In this document: positions 8,420 through 17,564 of the stretch, in pieces
Layout of the letters: every line of letters begins with the position of its first letter
How positions within the stretch are numbered: position 1 is the stretch's first letter
Assembly: GCF_019711635.1 (NCBI RefSeq)
Contig: NZ_JAIGNT010000001.1
Coordinates: forward strand, 1 to 64,000
Length of the DNA: 64,000 nucleotides
Direction: 5' to 3'
DNA from: Qipengyuania huizhouensis
Lineage (GTDB): Bacteria > Pseudomonadota > Alphaproteobacteria > Sphingomonadales > Sphingomonadaceae
Made by a program: the position numbers and the translations under genes
Notes under the pieces: generated by a model
What the model saw: the letters and a program-made list of their open reading frames with translations, nothing else
The model's database searches: none
What the model was told of the DNA's origin: nothing

Positions 8420-9944
8420 GTACATTCTCCTGCGGAATGGCGGCCTTGACCCGCTGCATCGCGAGAGCGGCAACGATCCACGATCCGGCTGCGAAGAGCA
8501 TCGTCCAGATCGGCTCGCCCGGAAACAGCCAGAGCATGATCTGGCCCATGACTGTCGCCACCAGCAATTGCGGCACGACGATGAAGATGTTGAACAGCCC
8601 CATGTAGATGCCCAGCTTCGCCTGCGGCAGGTTCGATGCGAGAATGGCATAGGGCATCGCGAGGATGCTGGCCCAGGCAATGCCGATACCGATCTCCGCG
8701 AGCAGTAGCGTCTGGGCATCGCGCACGAGGAAGAACATCAGAAAGCCGATCGCCCCGAGAGTCAGGCAGATCGAATGGGTCATGACCTGCCCCACCTTGC
8801 GGCTGAGAACTGGCAGCAGCGCCAGCGCGGCAATCGCGGCGACACCATTATAGACGGTAAAGAGCACGTTCACCCAATTCGCGCCCTCGTTATAAGCGGC
8901 GCTCGCCGTATCGGTGCTGCCGAAAACATATTGCGTCACCACCGGCGTGGTGTTGATCCACATGATGAACAGCGCCGACCAGCTGAAGAACTGGACCAGC
9001 GCAAGGCGTTTCATCACCTCCGGCATCCCCGCGAAATCGCCGACGATGCTGGAGAGCATGTTGGTGGATTTTCCCTGCTTGGCCATCGAAATCGCAATTG
9101 CGCTGAGCAAGCCGTAGACCCCCAGCAAGGCACCGAGCAGGAGCATTTCCTTCTGCAATTCCAGCGACTGGACCAGCAAGACCACGCCGAAGCCCGCGGC
9201 AATCCAGATTGAGCTGGAAAGATAGGTCTTCGCTGCCAGCGCACGTACGGGCTGTCCGGCCTCCTCGTGCGTGTGACCGCCGAAGGACGCCATCTGCTCC
9301 GGCGAATATTCACGGGTCGTGACAATGGTCCAGAGCACGGCAGCGAAGAGAGCAATGGCCCCGCCCCAGAAGCTCCACTTCACGGTGTCGGGCAGTCCGC
9401 CATCCGCCGCGACATTGCTCACCCCCAATTGTTCGAGGAACCAGGGGAAGATCGAGCCGACCACCGCGCCTGCTCCGATAAAAGCGGTCTGGACGGCGTA
9501 ACCCGCGCTATGCTGGTCGGTACGGAGCATGTCGCCGACGAAGGCACGGAAGGGCTCCATCGAGACATTCAGCGACGCATCGAGTACCCAGAGCATCGCC
9601 GCAGCAAACAATAGCGGAGCGCCAAACGCAGGGCTCAGAGGCATCAGAAACAGCGACAAGGCAGCGAAGATCGCGCCGGTAAGGAAGTAGGGGCGGCGGC
9701 GACCCAGCCTGTTCCATGTCCGGTCCGACATATGGCCGATAATGGGCTGGACGATAAGGCCCGTCAGCGGCGCGGCGACCCAGAGGGCGGGCAGGTCGTC
9801 GATGCTCGATCCCAGGGTCTGGAAGACGCGGCTCATATTCGCATTCTGCAGCGCGAAACCGATCTGGATGCCGAAGAAACCGAAGCTGATGTTCCAGAGA
9901 CCGGCAAAGCCCTGGCGGGGCTTCTGGCTAAGTGTCGCGTCCAT
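8412..9944 (-). CDS. MFS sugar transporter (maltose/sucrose, SLC45-like)
   Basis: A 510-residue protein with about twelve hydrophobic segments. ATG at 9944 follows GAGGA. The N-terminal half has the WVAAPLTGLIVQPIIGHMSDR and RLGRRRPYFLTGA segments typical of the sucrose/maltose-proton symporter group (SLC45/SUT-like), to which the Caulobacter maltose carrier also belongs, as I recall. Placement between a LacI regulator and an alpha-amylase lipoprotein supports maltose or maltodextrin import across the inner membrane. A LacI-type operator lies about 80 bp upstream of its start. Some related carriers prefer sucrose; the neighbouring alpha-glucosidases favour maltose. Confidence 0.88.
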   Translation of the reverse strand: MDATLSQKPRQGFAGLWNISFGFFGIQIGFALQNANMSRVFQTLGSSIDDLPALWVAAPLTGLIVQPIIGHMSDRTWNRLGRRRPYFLTGAIFAALSLFLMPLSPAFGAPLLFAAAMLWVLDASLNVSMEPFRAFVGDMLRTDQHSAGYAVQTAFIGAGAVVGSIFPWFLEQLGVSNVAADGGLPDTVKWSFWGGAIALFAAVLWTIVTTREYSPEQMASFGGHTHEEAGQPVRALAAKTYLSSSIWIAAGFGVVLLVQSLELQKEMLLLGALLGVYGLLSAIAISMAKQGKSTNMLSSIVGDFAGMPEVMKRLALVQFFSWSALFIMWINTTPVVTQYVFGSTDTASAAYNEGANWVNVLFTVYNGVAAIAALALLPVLSRKVGQVMTHSICLTLGAIGFLMFFLVRDAQTLLLAEIGIGIAWASILAMPYAILASNLPQAKLGIYMGLFNIFIVVPQLLVATVMGQIMLWLFPGEPIWTMLFAAGSWIVAALAMQRVKAAIPQENVHA

Positions 9945-10025
9945 ACAGATATCCTCGTCCCGGCCGGGTCTGCTGCCCGGTCCCATCAGCCAGTGGCTGG
10001 CACGAAGAGCGGCGCGAGGCCACTA

Positions 10026-10039
10026 CGTATACGAATACG
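10026..10039. promoter_or_regulatory. predicted LacI-family operator, transporter side
   Basis: CGTATACGAATACG; read on the minus strand it is CGTATTCGTATACG, a dyad centred on CG with 6 of 7 base pairs symmetric. It agrees at 11 of 14 positions with the site at 11238-11251 in front of the TonB receptor. Central-CG dyads are the usual LacI-family operator form. The site abuts the stop codon of the regulator gene and lies about 80 bp upstream of the transporter ATG. Confidence 0.62.
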
Positions 10040-11074
10040 CTAGGCGATACTGCTGCCACGTATGATGAGTTTGCCCGGAAGCTTGCGAGGTGGAAGGTCG
10101 CGTCCTTCCACCTGAGCGAGCAATGCCTCCACCAGCGCTTCGCCCGCCCCTCTGATATCCTGCATAATCGTGGTGAGCGGCGGCGTGGTAAGGCTGGCTG
10201 AAGGTATATCGTCGAAGCCGACTACTGCTACATCGCTCGGTACGCGGCGACTAGCATCGGCAAGTGCGCGCATGGCACCGATAGCGATAAGGTCGCTGGC
10301 CGCAAATATCGCATCGAATTCCAGTCCGCTTTCCAAGAGTGCCCTGGCGGCCGCGCGTCCCTCTTCCTCGGTCGTCAAGGCATCGAACTGGAGCCGTTCG
10401 TCCGGTTCGATCCCGGCTTCGACCAAGGCCGAGCACAGACCGGAATACCGCCCGCTGAATTCCGGATAGTGTTCGTCCGCATGGCCGAGAAATGCGATCT
10501 TGCGACAACCCTGTTCGAGCAAGTGCTCACCTGCCAATCGCCCTGCCCCGACGTTGTCCGTGCCGACCGTTACCCCGCTGCTGTCACTCGAGACAGAACC
10601 CCAGCGCGCGAAATGCGTCCCCTGGCGCGCCAGCTGTTCCATGCGCTCGCGATACTTGGTGTAATCGCCGTACCCCAAGAGGATAAGGCCGTCGGCGCGG
10701 TGGCTGTCCTGATACTGTACGTGCCAGTCGTCTTCCATCCTCTGGAAGGAAATCAACAGGTCGAGCCCCCGCTCGGCAGTCGCGCGCGTGATCGATCCCA
10801 GCATGGCGAGGAAGAAGGGATTTATCATGCTCTCGTCAGGCGTGGGGTCTTCGAAGAACAGCAGGGCGATGGTATTGGCACGCTGGGAGCGAAGCGAAGA
10901 GGCATTCTTGTCGACGGTGTAGTGGAGATCGCGCGCGATCTGTTCGATCTTCAATCTCGTCTTTTCGCTGACCGAGCGGTCGCCCCGCAGGGCGCGGCTG
11001 ACGGTCGGTTGCGAAACGCCTGCCGCATAAGCAATGTCAAAACTGGTGGGCCGTCCTGTCGGTTTGCGTCCCAT
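10040..11074 (-). CDS. LacI-family transcriptional regulator of the alpha-glucan locus
   Basis: 344 residues with a strong ribosome site (GGGGGAGAG). The N-terminal helix-turn-helix and hinge helix are clear: SFDIAYAAGVSQPTVSRALRG, then a KNASSLRSQRANTIAL segment leading into the periplasmic-binding-protein-like effector domain, which has VVGFDDIPSASLTTPPLTT near its C-terminus. It sits between the two arms of the sugar locus, and matching dyads precede the transporter and the TonB receptor. It is therefore probably a repressor released by maltose or a related sugar. The name malI or malR would be a guess. Confidence 0.93.
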   Translation of the reverse strand: MGRKPTGRPTSFDIAYAAGVSQPTVSRALRGDRSVSEKTRLKIEQIARDLHYTVDKNASSLRSQRANTIALLFFEDPTPDESMINPFFLAMLGSITRATAERGLDLLISFQRMEDDWHVQYQDSHRADGLILLGYGDYTKYRERMEQLARQGTHFARWGSVSSDSSGVTVGTDNVGAGRLAGEHLLEQGCRKIAFLGHADEHYPEFSGRYSGLCSALVEAGIEPDERLQFDALTTEEEGRAAARALLESGLEFDAIFAASDLIAIGAMRALADASRRVPSDVAVVGFDDIPSASLTTPPLTTIMQDIRGAGEALVEALLAQVEGRDLPPRKLPGKLIIRGSSIA

Positions 11075-11237
11075 GGCTCTCCCCCGAAAGGCCGTGCGCG
11101 GCTCTTGCCAACAACCTTAGGCAGCGTCCCCGGCCAAAGCAAATTGCCGATGCGATATTTCGCGGACTTATGCCGGTTTCGAGATGTGAACGTTCCCTGA
11201 TGTTATTCTGCCACTACCCGCCGCCTGACGGGGCCTG

Positions 11238-11251
11238 CGTATACGTATGCC
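11238..11251. promoter_or_regulatory. predicted LacI-family operator, TonB-receptor side
   Basis: CGTATACGTATGCC, a central-CG dyad (GTATACGTATGC pairs at 5 of 6 positions) in the 297-bp gap between the divergent regulator and receptor genes, about 120 bp upstream of the receptor ATG. It shares the CGTATnCGTAT core with the site at 10026-10039. The rest of the gap shows a short dyad (CAGGT/ACCTG at 11294-11308) and no gene. Confidence 0.62.
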
Positions 11252-11371
11252 GTCTTCCGCACATCGCAGAAGCGGACGTATCAAAGTGACAAGCAGGTTA
11301 CACACCTGTGGGGATTTGCGTGGTCCCATCCCCGGACACAGGGGGCGGACCAATCGGGAGAAGAACTGGAT

Positions 11372-14119
11372 ATGGCTATTCGTAGCAAACTTGCCGCAAC
11401 CATCAGCATGTCTGCCTTTGCGGCAGCGCTGGGTACTGTCGCCGCCCCTGCATATGGTCAGGAAGAGCCGACCGGCGAAGACGCCAACCTCGTAACAACC
11501 GAGGAAGAGGATGCCGACGACGTCATCGTCGTAACCGGTATCCGCGCCTCGATCGATAACTCGGTCGCCAGGAAGCGGGAAAATACCTCGATGGTCGAAG
11601 TGGTGAGTGCCGAGGATCTCGGCAAGTTGCCCGACCTGTCGATTGCCGAATCGCTGTCGCGCCTCCCCGGCCTCGCAACCCAGCGACTGGATGGCCGCGC
11701 CAACGTTGTTTCAATCCGTGGTCTTGCGCCCGATTTCACAACCACGCTGCTGAATGGCCGCGAGCAGGTCAGCGCCAACAACAACCGTGGTGTCGAGCTC
11801 GACCAATACCCCTCCGAATTACTCAACGGCGCGGTTGTGTACAAGACGCCCGATGCGATGCTCGTCGGTCAGGCACTGGGCGGAACGATCGACATGCAGA
11901 CCGTCCGTCCGCTGCAATATGGTCGCACCCAGTTCGTTGTCGGCGTGCGCGGCGAGATGAACGATCTTGGCAGGCTCAACCCCGATATTTCGGACAAGGG
12001 CTATCGTGCAAACATCTCCTACGTCGGACAGAATGACGCCGGCACGCTCGGCTGGGCGCTGGGCTATGCCCGCATGCAATCCCCGACGCAGGAAGAACGC
12101 TGGAACGCCTGGGGCTATCCCAATGTCGACGACGACACCCAGGTGATCGGCGGGGCCAAGCCCTACGTCAAATCAAACAAGCTCAAGCGCGATGGCGTGA
12201 TGGGCGTGCTCGAATTCGAGCCGAACGACAAGTTCCATACAACGCTCGATGGCTACTGGTCGCAATTCAATGACACGCAGCGCCTACGCGGTATCGAGCT
12301 TCCGCTTTATTGGTCGGCAGCTTCGCTGCAACCGGGCTATAGCGAAGCTGACGGCCTGGTCACGCAGGGCCAATTCAACAATGTCGAAGCGGTCATGCGC
12401 AACGACGTGGTGAACCGCGATTCGGAAATCTTCGCCGGCGGTCTCAACACCGAATTCGCTGCAACGGATAGGCTGACTTTCGAACTCGATTTGAGCTATT
12501 CCGAACTCAAGAAGACCGAGGAAAATCTCGAAATCTATCTCGGCACCGGGCGTGGCGGTGGCGTAGGCGCAACCGACAATCTCGGTTTCACCATGCCGGC
12601 AGGCGGCGGCGTGATCACTTTCGATCCTTCGATCGATTATTCCGATCCGAACCTGTTCGTGATCACCGATCCGCAAGGATGGAACAGCTGCGGTGGCGCG
12701 GTGCCGAACTGCCAGGACGGCTTCGTTAACCGCCCGCGTATCAAGGACCGCCTGCAGTCGATCCGCCTCCAGGCTATTCAGGCCTTCGATGGCGACCTCG
12801 AAAACATTACCGTCGGCGTAAACTATTCGGATCGCCGCAAGCAGTTGATCGACGAAGGCTTCGTGCTCACCCACAAGGACTATCCGGCCGACACGCCTGT
12901 GCCTTCGGACTACCTCTACGATCCAGTATCGCTTGGTTTCATCGGGATTCCGGGAATGGTAGCGTTCGACAGCTGGCGCTATTATAACGACGATAATTAC
13001 GACCTCACCAATGAGGCACTTTGGACGCCGGGTCGTTTGACAAACAGCTATATTGTTAACGAAAAGGTACTGACCGGCTTCGTTCAGGCTAATGTCGATG
13101 CTGGTCCGCTGCGCGGCAACGTAGGACTGCAGATCGTTCACACCGATCAATCGGCTGACGGATACGCTGCCTTTAACCCGGGAAGCGGGACAGTCTCGAC
13201 GCCGATTTCCGACGGCGACAAATATACCAATGCGCTGCCGAGTCTGAACGTCGCGTACGAAGTGGCGCCCGAAACTTTCATCCGGTTCGGCGCCGCCCGC
13301 ATGCTCGCCCGAGCCCGGATGGATCAGCTCAATCCTGGTGTCGGTTACGGCTTCAATGAAGCGAACAACGTGCCTGGTGCAGACATCAACATGTCGCCGT
13401 GGTCGGGTACGATCGGCAACGCCAGGCTACGCCCGCTTCTCGCGATGACGCTCGATCTGGCCATCGAGAAATATTTCGGTCGCGGCGGGTACGTATCTGC
13501 CGGCGTCTTCGACAAATATCTCGAGAACTGGATCTATCGCCAGGACAACGTATTCGACTTCACCGGATATCCGACTCCCGGGGGCGTCGAGCCGACCTAT
13601 GATTTCGGCATCGTCTCGCAGTGGCAGAACGGCCGCGGTGGTCGGGTCTATGGCGCAGAAGCGTCGGCCTCGCTGCCATTCGAGATCTTCAGCTCTGCGC
13701 TCGACGGTTTCGGTGTATTTGCCAGCGGTTCCTACACCAAGAGCGAAGTCCGCGAGGGTGGAGCCGATCCGATTGCGATGCCCGGTCTCTCGCGCTGGGT
13801 CGCGAACGGTACCGTCTACTTCGAGAAGGCCGGTTTCGAAGCCCGTGCTTCCGCTCGTTATCGCTCGCGCTTCCTTGCCGAAGTTTCCGGTCTCAGCCTC
13901 GCCCGCGACAAGATCGATGCACGTGCCGAGACAGTTATCGATGCGCAGATCGGTTACACTTTCCAGGAGGGTATGCTCGAAGGACTCGGCGTTGTTCTCC
14001 AAGGTAGCAACCTGACTAACGAACCCTTCATCACATACTACAATGGCGACATCCGCCAGGTGAGGGATTATCAGAATTACGGTCGCAATTTCAGCGTAGG
14101 CGTATCCTACAAGTTCTGA
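11372..14119 (+). CDS. TonB-dependent receptor for alpha-glucan/maltodextrin
   Basis: 915 residues. It starts with a signal peptide (MAIRSKLAATISMSAFAAALG, cut near AYGQ), then a DDVIVVTGIRASI TonB-box/plug start. A plug domain follows (LGKLPDLSIAESLSRLPGL, VSIRGLAPDFTTTLLNGRE), then a 22-strand-type barrel ending NFSVGVSYKF with the C-terminal Phe expected for BAM recognition. It would import a ligand through the outer membrane using TonB-ExbBD. The Val-Thr-Gly-Ile-Arg plug start is typical of large carbohydrate receptors in Caulobacter, xanthomonads and sphingomonads. Neighbouring GH13/GH97 enzymes and the upstream LacI operator imply a maltodextrin ligand. A terminator-like hairpin follows. 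Confidence 0.95.
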   Translation: MAIRSKLAATISMSAFAAALGTVAAPAYGQEEPTGEDANLVTTEEEDADDVIVVTGIRASIDNSVARKRENTSMVEVVSAEDLGKLPDLSIAESLSRLPGLATQRLDGRANVVSIRGLAPDFTTTLLNGREQVSANNNRGVELDQYPSELLNGAVVYKTPDAMLVGQALGGTIDMQTVRPLQYGRTQFVVGVRGEMNDLGRLNPDISDKGYRANISYVGQNDAGTLGWALGYARMQSPTQEERWNAWGYPNVDDDTQVIGGAKPYVKSNKLKRDGVMGVLEFEPNDKFHTTLDGYWSQFNDTQRLRGIELPLYWSAASLQPGYSEADGLVTQGQFNNVEAVMRNDVVNRDSEIFAGGLNTEFAATDRLTFELDLSYSELKKTEENLEIYLGTGRGGGVGATDNLGFTMPAGGGVITFDPSIDYSDPNLFVITDPQGWNSCGGAVPNCQDGFVNRPRIKDRLQSIRLQAIQAFDGDLENITVGVNYSDRRKQLIDEGFVLTHKDYPADTPVPSDYLYDPVSLGFIGIPGMVAFDSWRYYNDDNYDLTNEALWTPGRLTNSYIVNEKVLTGFVQANVDAGPLRGNVGLQIVHTDQSADGYAAFNPGSGTVSTPISDGDKYTNALPSLNVAYEVAPETFIRFGAARMLARARMDQLNPGVGYGFNEANNVPGADINMSPWSGTIGNARLRPLLAMTLDLAIEKYFGRGGYVSAGVFDKYLENWIYRQDNVFDFTGYPTPGGVEPTYDFGIVSQWQNGRGGRVYGAEASASLPFEIFSSALDGFGVFASGSYTKSEVREGGADPIAMPGLSRWVANGTVYFEKAGFEARASARYRSRFLAEVSGLSLARDKIDARAETVIDAQIGYTFQEGMLEGLGVVLQGSNLTNEPFITYYNGDIRQVRDYQNYGRNFSVGVSYKF

Positions 14120-14127
14120 TCAAAGTG

Positions 14128-14158
14128 AGGCGGGCCCGCGATAAACGGGTCCGCCTTT
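14128..14158 (+). terminator. terminator-like hairpin between receptor and halogenase genes
   Basis: An 11-bp stem (AGGCGGGCCCG with CGGGTCCGCCT, one G-U pair), a 7-base loop, then TTCTTC. It sits 9 bp after the receptor stop and 50 bp before the halogenase gene. Partial read-through would give much more receptor than downstream enzyme mRNA, a common plan in such loci. The short, interrupted T-run suggests leaky termination. Confidence 0.6.
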
Positions 14159-14208
14159 CTTCTTCGTGCCACAGTCAATGTGCGCAGCAATGAACCGGGA
14201 GCAGGCTA

Positions 14209-15729
14209 GTGACCGATGATAGTCGCATCCGCGACGTCGTCATCGTGGGTGGAGGGACCGCAGGCTGGATGGCCGCTGCGGCCCTTTCCGCCACCATGGG
14301 CGACCAGCTTGGCATCCGTCTTGTCGAGAGCGACGAGATCGGCACGGTGGGTGTCGGCGAAGCGACCATTCCTGCCATCCGCCTGTTCAACGGGCTTGTC
14401 GGCATCGACGAGAACGCTTTTATCAAGGCCACCCAGGGCAGCTTCAAGCTGGGTATCGAATTCATCGACTGGGGGCGTGTCGGCGAAAGCTATATGCACG
14501 CGTTCGGACAAATCGGGCAAAGCCTCGACTTGATCGAATTCTGGCAATACTGGCTGCGCGGTCGGCGAGAGGGTGTCGCAAGACCACTAGGCAATTATTC
14601 CTTCAACGAGGAAGCAGCCCGCAGAATGCGGTTCGCACGCGTGCCGCGAATCCCCAACACACAGCTGGACGGGATCAGCTACGCCTTCCACTTCGACGCC
14701 GGCCTCTATGCGAAATTCCTGCGAGGAATTGCCGAGAACAACGGCGCGACGCGTACAGAGGGCCTGGTCGAGAGTGCTCAGCGCGACGGTGAGAGCGGGC
14801 ATATACGCTCGATCACGCTCAAATCGGGCGAAGTGATCGAGGGCGAATTGTTCATCGACTGCTCGGGCTTTCGCGGCCTGCTGATCGAACAGGAATTGCA
14901 GACCGGCTTCGATGACTGGACGCATTGGCTGCTGTGCGACCGCGCCGTCGCCGTCCCGACCGAGAATGTCGGCCCGTCACGTCCCTATACGCAGTCGATC
15001 GCCCATCCCGCTGGCTGGCAATGGCGCATCCCCTTGCAGCATCGCACCGGCAACGGTCATGTCTTCTCTACCGAATACATGAGCGAAGATGAAGCAACCG
15101 CGCTGCTGCTGAAGACGGTCGAGGGCAAACCCATCGCCGAACCCCGCTCCATCCCTTTCAAGACCGGCATGCGGAAAAAGGCCTGGAACGGCAACGTGGT
15201 CGCAATGGGGCTGTCCTCAGGCTTCATAGAGCCGCTGGAATCGACCAGTATCCACCTGATCCAGAATGCGATCGCGAAGCTGATTTCGCATTTTCCCGAT
15301 CGCACTTTCCGGCAAGCCAATATCGATGCCTACAATCGCAGGATTGAATATGATTACGAACGCATCCGCGATTTTATCATCCTTCATTACCATGCGAACC
15401 AGCGCGACGAGGACTTCTGGGTGCGCTGCCGCGAGATGGAGGTCCCTGAAAGCCTGCGCGAAAAAATCGATCTCTTCCGCGCAACCGGAAGGATTTTCCG
15501 CGAACAGGAAGAACTGTTCGTCGAGGTGGGCTGGTTCCAGGTCCTGAACGGGCAGAATGTGGTGCCCGAAACCTATCACCCGCTCGCCGACGTGCTGACC
15601 CGGGAAGAGCTGGAGCAGTTCCTGTCCGACATTCACACAATCGTTTCGAGCAATGCCGGGCGCTTGCCCACTCACGCCGAATTCATCGCCGCTACCTGCG
15701 CGGCGCCCAAACTGGAAAGAACCGCATGA
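14209..15729 (+). CDS. tryptophan-halogenase family flavoprotein
   Basis: GTG start behind GGGAG; 506 residues. The FAD-binding GGGTAGW motif is at 14-20. The lysine used by flavin-dependent halogenases to carry hypohalous acid appears as Lys80 in GSFKLGIEF, and the family WxWxIP motif is W270-Q-W272-R-I274-P275. All main catalytic signatures are therefore intact, and halogenation of an indole-like or other aromatic compound is chemically possible. Yet the gene is in a sugar-uptake locus and its stop overlaps the next amylase gene (ATGA), so its real substrate is unclear. Such genes beside TonB receptors are known in related bacteria. A flavin reductase partner is not encoded here. Confidence 0.9.
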   Translation: MTDDSRIRDVVIVGGGTAGWMAAAALSATMGDQLGIRLVESDEIGTVGVGEATIPAIRLFNGLVGIDENAFIKATQGSFKLGIEFIDWGRVGESYMHAFGQIGQSLDLIEFWQYWLRGRREGVARPLGNYSFNEEAARRMRFARVPRIPNTQLDGISYAFHFDAGLYAKFLRGIAENNGATRTEGLVESAQRDGESGHIRSITLKSGEVIEGELFIDCSGFRGLLIEQELQTGFDDWTHWLLCDRAVAVPTENVGPSRPYTQSIAHPAGWQWRIPLQHRTGNGHVFSTEYMSEDEATALLLKTVEGKPIAEPRSIPFKTGMRKKAWNGNVVAMGLSSGFIEPLESTSIHLIQNAIAKLISHFPDRTFRQANIDAYNRRIEYDYERIRDFIILHYHANQRDEDFWVRCREMEVPESLREKIDLFRATGRIFREQEELFVEVGWFQVLNGQNVVPETYHPLADVLTREELEQFLSDIHTIVSSNAGRLPTHAEFIAATCAAPKLERTA

Positions 15730-17564
15730 TCCGCACCGCTCTTCCCCTCATCGCGCTCGGACTTGCCGCTTGCGCAACGGCTCAAGATGCGATTCCGGGG
15801 TCCGAAACGTCGGCAGCATCCTTCCGCGACCGCTTGCCAAGCGAGGAAATCGTCTATTTCGTTCTACCCGACCGGTTCGAAAACGGAGACACGACAAACG
15901 ACACCGGCGATTTCACCGGCGATCGCCTGACCACGGGATACGACCCCACCCACAAGGGTTTCTTCCACGGTGGCGACCTTGCCGGCCTGACGCAGCGGCT
16001 CGATTACCTCGAAGGGCTTGGCGTCACCGCGATCTGGTTCGCGCCGATCTTCCAGAACAAACCGGTACAGGGGCCGGAAGGTGATGAGAGCGCGGGTTAC
16101 CACGGATATTGGGTCACCGACTTCACCCGTCCCGACAGCCATTTCGGCACGCCTGAAGAATTCAAGGCTTTCGTGGATGCAGCCCATGCTCGCGGGATGA
16201 AGGTCTATATGGACATAATCACCAACCATACGGCGGATGTTATTCGCTATGCCGATGGTGATGCCACAAATTACGAATATCGCAGCAAAGGCGATTTTCC
16301 CTACTCGACTCGCGGTGGGCCGGATGGAGAGCGCATCAACGAAGGCTTCATGGGCGATGGCGACAGCAGCGCGTCCAATTTCGCCAAGCTGACCGATCCG
16401 AATTATGCATATGTTCCGTTCGTTCCGGAAGCCGAAAAGGACGTGAAGGTCCCGTCCTGGCTGAACGATCCGATCTATTACCACAACCGAGGCAATAGCT
16501 CGTTCACTGGCGAGGACAGTCGTTTCGGCGATTTCTCAGGTCTCGACGACCTTTTCACCGAGCATCCGCGCGTGCGCGCTGGGATGATCGAAATCTTCTC
16601 CGATTGGGTCCGCGAGACGGGTGTCGACGGGTTCCGGATTGATACCGCGCGTCATGTCGATCCGGGCTTCTGGCAGGAATTCGTCCCCGCACTGGAATCG
16701 GTCGCAAATGAGAACGGCATCCCGAACTTTCACATGTTCGGGGAGGTTTACAAAGACGTGCCCGAGAACGGCTATATTGCCGAATATACGCGCCGCGACA
16801 AACTGCCCGCCGTGCTGGATTTCGCGTTCCAGGCGGCGATGCGAGAGGTACTGGGTCGCGACAAGGGTACAGTCGTGCTCGCGCATATGTTCGATGGTGA
16901 CGTGCTCTATGAAGGAGGCGAGGAAACCGCGCGCAACCTGCCGACCTTCCTCGGCAACCACGACATGGGCCGCTTTTCGACACTCATCAAATGGGACAAA
17001 CCCGAAATCGGACAGGAGGAACTCCTCGACCGTGTGATGCTCGGCCATGCAATGATGCTGAGCCTGCGCGGGTCTCCGGTTGTCTATTACGGCGACGAGC
17101 AGGGTTTCGTGGGCGACGGCAACGACCAGCTTGCCCGTGAAGACATGTTCCCCTCGCGAACCGCGGTTTACAACGACAACGATCTAATCGGGACCGATGC
17201 GACCACTGCACAGAGCAATTTCGACCGAACGCATCCGCTATACCGCTTGATCGCCGAATTTTCCGCTATCCGCCGTGCACATCCCGCCTTCACCCGAGGT
17301 CGGCAGGTTGTACGCCATTACGAACAGGAACCGGGAATCTTCGCGGTCAGCCGCTTCGACCCGGAAGACGGGAGCGAATACCTCGCGGTCTTCAACACGA
17401 CCGGGATGCCGCGCGGGGCCAATGTCACGCTCGGCTATGATGCGCGCAGTTTCGAAACACTCGCGGGCGATTGTCCGACAACGGTGACTGCACCAGGCAG
17501 CGCCGCCTTCGCACTTCAGGCCTTTGGCTGGGCCGTCTGCCGCGTATCGGAGGTTGCAGAGTGA
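15726..17564 (+). CDS. GH13 alpha-amylase/cyclomaltodextrinase-type lipoprotein
   Basis: 612 residues beginning with a lipoprotein signal (ALGLAAC, Cys16). The GH13 catalytic set is complete: nucleophile Asp306 (GFRIDTARHVD), acid/base Glu340 (MFGEVY), third acid Asp413 (GNHDMGR). Early segments such as LPDRFENGD and FFHGGDLAGLTQRLDYL match the CGTase/maltogenic-amylase-like branch of GH13, and DIITNHTADV is conserved region I. It would act on glucans at the outer face of a membrane. The ATG overlaps the halogenase stop, showing tight coupling. It is distinct from the 465-residue amylase at 7022-8419, so the locus has two membrane-anchored GH13 enzymes. Confidence 0.93.
   Translation: MIRTALPLIALGLAACATAQDAIPGSETSAASFRDRLPSEEIVYFVLPDRFENGDTTNDTGDFTGDRLTTGYDPTHKGFFHGGDLAGLTQRLDYLEGLGVTAIWFAPIFQNKPVQGPEGDESAGYHGYWVTDFTRPDSHFGTPEEFKAFVDAAHARGMKVYMDIITNHTADVIRYADGDATNYEYRSKGDFPYSTRGGPDGERINEGFMGDGDSSASNFAKLTDPNYAYVPFVPEAEKDVKVPSWLNDPIYYHNRGNSSFTGEDSRFGDFSGLDDLFTEHPRVRAGMIEIFSDWVRETGVDGFRIDTARHVDPGFWQEFVPALESVANENGIPNFHMFGEVYKDVPENGYIAEYTRRDKLPAVLDFAFQAAMREVLGRDKGTVVLAHMFDGDVLYEGGEETARNLPTFLGNHDMGRFSTLIKWDKPEIGQEELLDRVMLGHAMMLSLRGSPVVYYGDEQGFVGDGNDQLAREDMFPSRTAVYNDNDLIGTDATTAQSNFDRTHPLYRLIAEFSAIRRAHPAFTRGRQVVRHYEQEPGIFAVSRFDPEDGSEYLAVFNTTGMPRGANVTLGYDARSFETLAGDCPTTVTAPGSAAFALQAFGWAVCRVSEVAE

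Noticed and set aside
8420..8719. Longer start for the alpha-amylase at 7022-8419
   Set aside because: The extra 100 residues are the MFS gene read in another frame; the lipoprotein signal and AGGAGA fix the start at 8419.
11294..11308. Short dyad CAGGT/ACCTG in the receptor promoter region
   Set aside because: Only five base pairs per arm, not repeated elsewhere in the locus; likely chance.
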